Shown here: positions 6,690 through 11,178 of the stretch, piece after piece
Layout: each line of letters starts with the position of its first letter
Position numbering within the stretch: the first letter of the stretch is position 1
Notes under the pieces: generated by a model
What the model was told of the DNA's origin: nothing
The model's input: only the letters and a program-made list of their open reading frames with translations
Databases searched by the model: none
Program-made: the position numbers and the translations under genes
Assembly (NCBI GenBank): GCA_027009605.1
Contig: JALVCY010000352.1
Location: forward strand, 1-11,178
DNA length: 11,178 nt
Source of the DNA: Saprospiraceae bacterium
GTDB lineage: Bacteria > Bacteroidota > Bacteroidia > Chitinophagales > Saprospiraceae
Reading direction: 5' to 3'

Positions 6690-8151
6690 CCGGATTATTG
6701 ATTTCCAATACATAATAAAATGTAGTCCGGTCGGCCCAACCGTTAAAATTAAAACGTTTGATCCATTCCGGATGGGACTGATAAATAAGCGAAGCTGCCC
6801 CGGAATCCAAATACTTCTTTACCATTTTTTTATCCGTTGTGCCAATAAACACTTGGCGGTTGGGATCCGGCAAAATAGTATCGACAATATCATAAGGCAA
6901 GGTCTCGATATTCGGGCGCATATAAAAACGGTAAGGCAAAGATTCTCCAAACGGAGAAGTCTCTTCAAAATACATGATGGCCGGTTTATGGATGACACGA
7001 TACATCTTAAAATGCCGCCACATCGTGTTATTAGCCGGTCGAAACATCACCACCACCAGCAACAATACATTGCTCACCCAAAATAGCTTCTTAAACCATT
7101 TGGCCCATATATTTTTTTCCGTAAAATCTACCCCATACTTATCCAACACCCAATCCAAGAAATAAGCGATACCCACGGGCATAAAACCCAAAATCGGGAA
7201 CATAAAGCGCGTCTCCTTATGTCCTATTAGAAAGTGAACCGCCAAAAATGGGATTAGAGTCCAAGTAATCGCCGACTTCGGCCGCTTAAATATCAGCCAC
7301 AAAAAGCCCACGACATACAACAAACTAAAAGGCGGTATCGCATCCAAAAAAGTCTGGGTCATATAATAATACCAAGGTTCCACCCCAAAACCGGAGACCC
7401 GATCCGCTAAAATATTCCATTTCAGATAATTCCAAGTCGTCAGCACCCAATTGCCATAATACCATCTATCTATCAAAACCCCAAGCCCAAACATCGCAAA
7501 AAAGGACATCGCCATCAGGACTAATTTTCCGAAAGGATCTTTACGTCGTACCAATAACCAGACGCCAAATCCTAAAATCAAAAAAGCAGATTGATACCGA
7601 ATCACAAAAGATAGCCCAAACAAGGCTCCGACCAGCAGATAAGTCCATATCTTAACGGGGCGTTTGGCTTTCATCATCAGCGCAAACCCGATGACAAATA
7701 GATTTCCCGCCCAATTTTCAGAAGAGAAACGTACATTGTTATAGACCGAGAACCAAATAAAAAAAGACAAAATCAAAAACCAAAACCGCGTTCGCTCATG
7801 CTTAAACCGGCTTTGGTAGAGATCAATAATCAACCGAATCGCATACAAAGAAAGCAAAGCAGAAAACAACCGAAGCAAAAAAGCGATAAAAAAAGGATGA
7901 TTGGCGCCAAAAAGCCCTAAAAAACGATACAAAACCACCACCATAGCCGGTTGCAAAGCGGGTCGCATCTGAAAATGATACTCCCAAGGCAAGTCATTGT
8001 CATGGCCTAATCCCAGCTTGCAAGAAGCAAATTCCATAATCTGAAAATGCTCATCTCGATGATGATAGCCCAATGAAAACATGGCAGTAATTACATAAAC
8101 TACCAATGCTATCGTAAATATCCGTTGTGTTGTCCAAGTTGTTTCCCTCAT
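6679..8151 (-). CDS. GT22-like (Alg9/Alg12/PIG-B type) polytopic mannosyltransferase
   Basis: This is an integral membrane GT-C fold glycosyltransferase. Residue numbers count from the longer start at 8184. The first luminal or periplasmic loop has HHRDEHFQ (41-48; acidic D44/E45, the catalytic or metal-site position of GT-C enzymes). It is followed by PWEYHFQMRP (66-75), like the TWEW...R motif, and GHKETRF (321-327), the HKExRF motif of Alg12/PIG-B enzymes. About ten hydrophobic segments lie between 22 and 380, and the C-terminal 110 residues are soluble. Members transfer a sugar from a polyprenyl-phosphate donor; the acceptor here is unknown. Start choice: the frame opens at ATG 8184 (501 aa), but a TAACTTTGC -7 box at 8165-8157 lies inside that extension, so ATG 8151 (MRETTWTTQRIF, 490 aa) is preferred. 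This implies a near-leaderless mRNA. The stop overlaps the start of prmC. Confidence 0.85.
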   Translation of the reverse strand: MRETTWTTQRIFTIALVVYVITAMFSLGYHHRDEHFQIMEFASCKLGLGHDNDLPWEYHFQMRPALQPAMVVVLYRFLGLFGANHPFFIAFLLRLFSALLSLYAIRLIIDLYQSRFKHERTRFWFLILSFFIWFSVYNNVRFSSENWAGNLFVIGFALMMKAKRPVKIWTYLLVGALFGLSFVIRYQSAFLILGFGVWLLVRRKDPFGKLVLMAMSFFAMFGLGVLIDRWYYGNWVLTTWNYLKWNILADRVSGFGVEPWYYYMTQTFLDAIPPFSLLYVVGFLWLIFKRPKSAITWTLIPFLAVHFLIGHKETRFMFPILGFMPVGIAYFLDWVLDKYGVDFTEKNIWAKWFKKLFWVSNVLLLVVVMFRPANNTMWRHFKMYRVIHKPAIMYFEETSPFGESLPYRFYMRPNIETLPYDIVDTILPDPNRQVFIGTTDKKMVKKYLDSGAASLIYQSHPEWIKRFNFNGWADRTTFYYVLEINNPDDK

Positions 8152-8156
8152 AAACC

Positions 8157-8165
8157 GCAAAGTTA
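8157..8165 (-). promoter_or_regulatory. Bacteroidota-type -7 box for the glycosyltransferase-prmC operon
   Basis: The minus strand reads TAACTTTGC, an exact TAnnTTTG match, ending six bases before ATG 8151. No obvious -33 TTG is seen at the usual spacing. If real, the transcript starts at or very near ATG 8151 and the longer frame from 8184 is not translated. Confidence 0.45.
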
Positions 8166-8201
8166 AGCAAAAAGGATTAATCATTGAGCGGTTTGGAGAA
8201 T

Positions 8202-8227
8202 TTGTTCAATTGTTCAACTGTTCGACT
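8202..8227. repeat. TGTTCAAxT 9-bp tandem
   Basis: Three consecutive 9-bp units (TTTGTTCAA, TTGTTCAAC and TGTTCGACTG-like) precede the hairpin modules. They contain the same GTTCAA word that separates the hairpins in those modules. Confidence 0.55.
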
Positions 8228-8250
8228 GAAAGCACATGATAATCAACATG

Positions 8251-8517
8251 TTGGCGTTCAATTTGTCCTTCGGACGTTCAATTTGCCCTTCGGGCGTTCA
8301 AGTGCCTTCGGCGTTCAAGGGGGACGCTCTCTTGACTGCCTACCTGTTAGACCGTTATACCGTTATACCGCTATATCGTTAGTTTCCTTTGGTTCAACTT
8401 GTGCTTCGTACGTTCAACTTGCCCTTCGGGCGTTCAATTGCCTGCGGCATTCAAGGGGGACGCTCTCTTGACTGCCTACCTGTTAGACCGTTATACCGCT
8501 ATATCGTTACACCGTTC
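8251..8517 (+). repeat. Two tandem copies (136-bp period) of the hairpin/8-bp-repeat module (copies B1, B2)
   Basis: Copy B1 has GTCC-TTC-GGAC (8265-8275), GCCC-TTC-GGGC (8285-8295) and GCC-TTC-GGC (8304-8312). Copy B2 has GTGC-TTC-GTAC (8401-8411), GCCC-TTC-GGGC (8421-8431) and GCC-TGC-GGC (8440-8448). Loop centres are 8270/8290/8308 and 8406/8426/8444, each exactly 136 bp apart. In both copies GTTCAAGG or ATTCAAGG follows, then the linker TCTCTTGACTGCCTACC (from 8328 and 8464), then degenerate CCGTTATA/CCGCTATA units. B1 has one more 8-bp unit than B2. Confidence 0.85.
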
Positions 8518-8536
8518 ATGCTCTTAGCTGCCTACC

Positions 8537-8579
8537 CGTTATACCGTTATGCCGCTATACCGTTACACCGTTCATGCTC
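8537..8579. repeat. Third CCGTTATA-like block
   Basis: CCGTTATA, CCGTTATG, CCGCTATA and CCGTTACA units occupy 8536-8567. The 19-bp string CGTTACACCGTTCATGCTC occurs twice, at 8505-8523 and 8561-8579 (56-bp period), so this block looks like a partial duplication of the end of copy B2 without the hairpins. Confidence 0.7.
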
Positions 8580-8761
8580 GTTTCAGGAGCAAAATCTAAC
8601 TTCCAACTTTTCGTAGTCAACTCAACAATTAACCAAAAAGCCTCCATCCCGAATAAAACTTGTTTAGAGTTCAGTCCCAAAAATCAATACGGCCAAAGCC
8701 CAAGTAAGTGCCAACTTTTTACCCTAAACCATTCAGGCATAATAATTACCAAAAAAAAGCC

Positions 8762-8769
8762 TACATTTG
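8762..8769 (+). promoter_or_regulatory. Bacteroidota-type -7 box for rocD
   Basis: TACATTTG matches TAnnTTTG exactly and lies 17 bp before ATG 8787, with an A-rich leader (AAAAAAAG) between. A -33 box is not obvious. It supports ATG 8787 over the frame opening at 8574. Confidence 0.5.
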
Positions 8770-8786
8770 TCGCAAAAAAAGTGAAC

Positions 8787-10022
8787 ATGATAAAGGAAAA
8801 TAAAGCACAAGAATTCATCCAAATGGAAGACCAATACGGAGCGCATAACTATCACCCGCTCCCCGTAGTCTTGACCAAAGGAGAAGGCGTATTTGTCTGG
8901 GACGTTAACGGAAAGAAGTATTATGATTTTTTATCTGCGTATTCAGCTGTTAATCAGGGGCATTGCCATCCAAGGATTATCAATGCCATGACGGAGCAAG
9001 CCAAGATATTGACCCTGACTTCCAGAGCTTTCTACAACAACATGTTGGGTAAGTACGAAAAATTCATCACCTCCTACTTCGGATATGACAAGGTCTTGCC
9101 TATCAACACCGGCGTGGAAGCCGTAGAGACCGCCCTAAAACTAGCCAGAAAGTGGGCCTACAAGGTCAAAGGCGTACCCATCAATCAAGCCAAAATCATT
9201 TTTGCCAGTGGCAACTTCCACGGGCGAACTTTAGGTGTTATTTCGGCATCGGTGGATCCGGATGCGACCAACGATTTTGGGCCTTTCTTACCGGGGATTG
9301 AAGTCATCCCATACAACGACACGGAAGCATTGGCGCAAGCACTAAAAGACCCTAATACGGCCGGTTTTATAGTAGAGCCCATTCAAGGCGAAGCCGGTGT
9401 TTATGTGCCGGATGAAGACTATTTGCCCAAGGCTTATGCTCTTTGCCAAGAAAATAATGCTCTTTTTATTGCAGATGAAGTCCAAACAGGAATTGCCCGT
9501 ACCGGGCGTTTGCTGGCCTGTGATTATTATGATTTCAAGCCGGATATTTTGATTTTGGGAAAGGCCTTATCCGGGGGCGCCATGCCGGTTTCGGCGGTAT
9601 TAGCCGATGATGAAATCATGTTGACCATCAAGCCCGGGGAGCATGGTTCGACTTTTGGGGGCAACCCGTTGGCCTGTGCCGTAGGTATCGAAGCCTTACA
9701 AGTGATTCAGGATGAGAACCTTGCGGAAAATGCTTATCAACTGGGGATACTCTTTCGAGAAAAAATGAATGAGTTGATTGCAAAGACCGATTTAGTCCTT
9801 AAAGTCCGGGGCAAAGGCCTTTTGAATGCCATCATCATCAACGACTCCGAAGACAGTGATACGGCTTGGAGAATTTGCCTAGCCTTGCGGGACAATGGCC
9901 TTTTGGCAAAACCTACACATGGCAATATCATCCGTTTTGCACCACCTTTAGTGATGACCGAAGAACAGATTCTTGATTGTGCAAACATCATCTCGAAGAC
10001 CATTCTGGAATTTGAGAAATAG
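8787..10022 (+). CDS. rocD: Ornithine aminotransferase (ornithine--oxo-acid transaminase)
   Basis: This PLP-dependent class III aminotransferase converts ornithine and 2-oxoglutarate to glutamate-5-semialdehyde and glutamate, linking arginine/ornithine to proline and glutamate in the cytoplasm. The 411 residues align by eye with human OAT along the whole length. Visible sites are Y22 in HNYHPLP and Y52 in AYSAVNQGHCHP (the ornithine-contact tyrosines, human Y55/Y85), R147 in NFHGRT (human R180), E202 in IQGEAGV, D230 in IADEVQTG, the PLP lysine K259 in LGKALSGG, and GEHGSTFGGNPLAC at 284-297. Start choice: the frame is open back to 8574, but that 71-residue extension crosses repeats and the -7 box and lacks family similarity. 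ATG 8787 gives the normal length; GTG 8781 is an in-frame alternative. Transcribed alone. No hairpin terminator directly follows; the next one is at 10334. Confidence 0.96.
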   Translation: MIKENKAQEFIQMEDQYGAHNYHPLPVVLTKGEGVFVWDVNGKKYYDFLSAYSAVNQGHCHPRIINAMTEQAKILTLTSRAFYNNMLGKYEKFITSYFGYDKVLPINTGVEAVETALKLARKWAYKVKGVPINQAKIIFASGNFHGRTLGVISASVDPDATNDFGPFLPGIEVIPYNDTEALAQALKDPNTAGFIVEPIQGEAGVYVPDEDYLPKAYALCQENNALFIADEVQTGIARTGRLLACDYYDFKPDILILGKALSGGAMPVSAVLADDEIMLTIKPGEHGSTFGGNPLACAVGIEALQVIQDENLAENAYQLGILFREKMNELIAKTDLVLKVRGKGLLNAIIINDSEDSDTAWRICLALRDNGLLAKPTHGNIIRFAPPLVMTEEQILDCANIISKTILEFEK

Positions 10023-10044
10023 GTTCTTTTACGGTAAACCCAAC

Positions 10045-10083
10045 CACTAAGACCACATAGAAAACACTAAGTTTTGCACTAAG
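10045..10083. repeat. CACTAAG short repeat cluster
   Basis: CACTAAG occurs at 10045-10051, 10065-10071 and 10077-10083, with degenerate versions further right (CCTAAGTAATCTAAGTGG near 10110-10127). I recall similar CACTAAGA/CACAAAGA-type intergenic words from many genomes. Function unknown. Confidence 0.5.
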
Positions 10084-10145
10084 ACGACTTCGTTTGAAAT
10101 TAGTAAAACCTAAGTAATCTAAGTGGATAGTAATCTTAATTGCCT

Positions 10146-10153
10146 ACAAAAAC
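10146..10153 (+). repeat. Left target-site duplication ACAAAAAC
   Basis: An 8-bp direct repeat, identical to 10316-10323, abuts the left end of the foldback element. Perfect identity and exact placement against both GTAACT ends make it a target-site duplication. Confidence 0.75.
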
Positions 10154-10315
10154 GTAACTGTTTAGGTGCCCCAATTTTTAGGTAGAAAATAGGCATTTTT
10201 GTGGATGTTGACGTAGAGACGCACGGCCGTGCGTCCCTACGTGAGAAAATTTTAGCAAAAACAGGCGCAAAAAGGGCATTTTCTAACAAAAATTAGCGGG
10301 TGGCTAAATAGTTAC
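10154..10315. mobile_element. 162-bp foldback MITE, IS66-like ends
   Basis: The left end reads GTAACTGTTTAG (10154-10165) and the right end, on the opposite strand, GTAACTATTTAG (10315-10304), 11 of 12 matching. The inverted similarity continues inward: AATTTTT...TAGAAAAT...TTTTTG at 10173-10201 against 10294-10268. Perfect 8-bp direct repeats ACAAAAAC flank it. There is no coding capacity, so it is a non-autonomous miniature element that would need a transposase in trans. The IS66 family is known for ends starting GTAA and 8-bp duplications, so an IS66-type source is a reasonable inference. The centre carries the near-perfect palindrome 10211-10242. Confidence 0.75.
10211..10242. repeat. 32-bp near-perfect palindrome inside the MITE
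   Basis: Positions 10211-10226 pair with 10227-10242 at 15 of 16 positions; the only mismatch is A10217/C10236. The core is GACGCACGGCCGTGCGTC. It resembles a GTAGAGACGC...GCGTCTCTAC palindrome that I recall as dispersed in cyanobacterial and Bacteroidota spacers (recollection, not checked). Confidence 0.85.
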
Positions 10316-10323
10316 ACAAAAAC
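10316..10323 (+). repeat. Right target-site duplication ACAAAAAC
   Basis: Identical to 10146-10153 and directly follows the right GTTAC end of the foldback element. Confidence 0.75.
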
Positions 10324-10333
10324 AAAGCTTTAC

Positions 10334-10372
10334 ACACAGACCAAACAGAAGCCCGGTTTGGTCTGTGTTTTT
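10334..10372 (+). terminator. Strong hairpin plus T-run just before the phosphodiesterase gene
   Basis: There is a perfect 13-bp stem (10334-10346 with 10356-10368), a 9-base loop and a T-run (10368-10372). It is a canonical intrinsic terminator on the plus strand, 312 bp beyond the rocD stop and only 21 bp before the GTG start of the next gene. It may end rocD transcription or act as a leader attenuator for the phosphodiesterase. Confidence 0.8.
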
Positions 10373-10393
10373 ACCTTTTAACCCATACGCCTA

Positions 10394-10909
10394 GTGAAAA
10401 GAATTGGTATTTTATCGGACACCCACAGCTATTTGGACGAATCCATCTTCAAGTTTTTTGAAGAATGCGATGAAATATGGCATGCCGGAGATATCGGAGA
10501 CCGTTTTGTTACCGACTCCTTGGAAGATGTACGCGCTTTGCGCGCCGTATATGGCAACATAGACTCCTTAGAACTCCGCAAAAAATACCCCGAAAATCAA
10601 ATCTTCACCTTGGAAGGCGTCAAAGTCTTAATCACCCACATCGGCGGTTATCCCGGACGCTATACTTCCCGAGTCAAGAAAATACTCAAAGAAGAAAATA
10701 TTGATTTATACGTCTGTGGGCATTCGCATATTTTAAAGGTAATGCACGACCCCGAATTAGATTTGCTCCACATCAATCCCGGTGCGGCCGGCATGACCGG
10801 TTTTCACAAAATGAGAACGGCCATCAGATTCACCATCGGCGGTCCGGAAAAAATAAGTAATCTACAGGTGATTGAATTGGGGGAACGGACTCAGAAACGG
10901 TCTAATTAG
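10394..10909 (+). CDS. YfcE/MJ0936-type metallophosphoesterase (phosphodiesterase)
   Basis: This 171-residue cytoplasmic calcineurin-like phosphoesterase belongs to the small YfcE/MJ0936 family, whose members hydrolyse phosphodiesters, with in vitro activity on model substrates or cyclic nucleotides; the natural substrate is unclear. All metal-ligand motifs are present: D9 and H11 (SDTH), D33 (HAGDIGD), N55 (YGNID), H82 (ITHIGG), H110 and H112 (CGHSH). The NPGA motif near 128-131 is also typical. The start is GTG at 10394 (MKRIGILSDTHS); an in-frame TAA at 10379-10381 leaves no other usual start upstream. A terminator-like hairpin ends 21 bp upstream, so its promoter must overlap the hairpin or lie before it. 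No partner gene is seen downstream. Confidence 0.93.
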   Translation: MKRIGILSDTHSYLDESIFKFFEECDEIWHAGDIGDRFVTDSLEDVRALRAVYGNIDSLELRKKYPENQIFTLEGVKVLITHIGGYPGRYTSRVKKILKEENIDLYVCGHSHILKVMHDPELDLLHINPGAAGMTGFHKMRTAIRFTIGGPEKISNLQVIELGERTQKRSN

Positions 10910-10936
10910 GGTTGAAAAGGGTGAGCAGTCGTCCAT

Positions 10937-10997
10937 GGGGCTAAAGCCCCTGATAGTTTTGCTTCCTGTCCGTTGGTTAAAACCAACGGTAAAGCAA
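10937..10997. repeat. Twin TAAA-loop hairpins after the phosphodiesterase gene
   Basis: Hairpin one is GGGGC-TAAA-GCCCC (10937-10950). Hairpin two is CCGTTGGT-TAAA-ACCAACGG (10970-10989), extended by TTGCTT/AAGCAA arms (10959-10964 and 10992-10997). They have different stems and the same TAAA loop. The first starts 28 bp after the stop codon and could slow transcription, but no T-run follows directly. I recall such paired elements from other Bacteroidota spacers (not checked). Confidence 0.75.
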
Positions 10998-11178
10998 GCT
11001 CGAGCCGGCTATTTGTCTTTTGCTAAAATTTCAGCCTTTGACTACTCTTCAGTGTAGGTGTTTTTGCTCTAATCTTTCGATTTGGAGACCCGGCAACTAA
11101 GAACGCCCCTAGGCACGGTTGGTCGCTATAATTTCGGGCATCAATGCCGGTTAATTATCAGTTCTACTTTGTTATTCT
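10998..11178. other. Right-edge sequence without recognisable gene
   Basis: No credible frame is seen on either strand up to the edge. A small palindrome, GGCAT-CA-ATGCC, lies near 11139-11150. Nothing else can be supported. Confidence 0.5.

Larger units (their letters stand above)
8152..8786. other. 635-bp divergent spacer with duplicated hairpin modules
   Basis: This spacer lies between the divergent glycosyltransferase and rocD genes. It has a short TGTTCAAxT tandem (8202-8227), two tandem copies of a hairpin plus 8-bp-repeat module (8251-8517), a further CCGTTATA-like block (8537-8576), then about 185 bp of unremarkable AT-rich sequence and the rocD -7 box. Open frames crossing the repeats are translations of repeats and have no family resemblance. 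Confidence 0.8.
10023..10393. other. 371-bp spacer with foldback element and terminator
   Basis: No gene is seen. It contains a CACTAAG short repeat (10045-10083), an 8-bp-flanked foldback element (10154-10315) with a nested palindrome (10211-10242), and a strong hairpin plus T-run (10334-10372) directly before the phosphodiesterase gene. Confidence 0.8.

Noticed and set aside
6690..6713. Longer start for PrmC at 6713
   Set aside because: It adds eight residues unlike the family and enlarges the overlap with the upstream gene; ATG 6689 matches typical PrmC N-termini.
8184..8616. Open frames 8184-8471 and 8389-8616
   Set aside because: They are translations of the duplicated hairpin modules, with frames sharing the same repeat-derived peptides as those near 3 kb.
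8574..8786. N-terminal 71-residue extension of RocD
   Set aside because: It begins in repeat sequence, crosses the TACATTTG -7 box and has no counterpart in OAT proteins; ATG 8787 gives the normal length.
10872..11057. Open frame overlapping the end of the phosphodiesterase gene
   Set aside because: It runs through the two TAAA-loop hairpins, overlaps a well-supported gene in another frame and has no recognisable domain.

Overview
The window looks like chromosomal DNA of a Bacteroidota bacterium, possibly of the Saprospiria/Cytophagia type. Three things point there: a secreted SBBP-type beta-propeller protein ending in a type IX secretion (T9SS) sorting domain, a DUF1599 gene paired with a DoxX/thioredoxin-like membrane protein (a pairing I associate with Bacteroidota), and -7 boxes of the Bacteroidota form TAnnTTTG just upstream of three start codons. 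The exact lineage is inference.

Layout, left to right. At 1-398 (minus) is the N-terminal part of a lipoprotein cut by the window edge. At 626-2098 and 2111-2674 (both minus) is a two-gene operon of a DUF1599 (Nmad1) protein followed by a DoxX/MauE-like membrane protein with a degenerate thioredoxin-like domain. A 768-bp divergent spacer (2675-3442) is packed with short palindromes and tandem repeats. At 3443-5773 (plus) is a 776-aa secreted seven-bladed propeller protein, closed by a rho-independent terminator. Convergent to it are prmC (5844-6689, minus) and an upstream, overlapping GT22-like mannosyltransferase gene (6679-8151, minus). A second repeat-rich divergent spacer (8152-8786) leads to rocD, ornithine aminotransferase (8787-10022, plus). 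The next spacer holds a 162-bp foldback element and a strong hairpin terminator. A YfcE/MJ0936-type phosphodiesterase follows (10394-10909, plus). The right edge shows only two TAAA-loop hairpins.

The genes do not form one pathway. They are housekeeping or surface genes: release-factor methylation, glycan synthesis, ornithine/proline metabolism, cyclic nucleotide or phosphodiester hydrolysis, and a T9SS-exported protein. The unusual material is in the spacers. (1) A 162-bp imperfect foldback element at 10154-10315 starts and ends with GTAACT(G/A)TTTAG and is flanked by a perfect 8-bp direct repeat, ACAAAAAC. This is the signature of a miniature transposable element, with ends and duplication length like the IS66 family. 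(2) A composite module appears three times. It consists of three tiny hairpins, all with a three-base TTC or TGC loop but with different complementary stems, spaced 20 and 18 bp apart, then a conserved linker, then an 8-bp tandem repeat of CCGTTA(C/T)A. All copies lie in the same orientation and only in the two divergent spacers. I found no coding system that is clearly novel.
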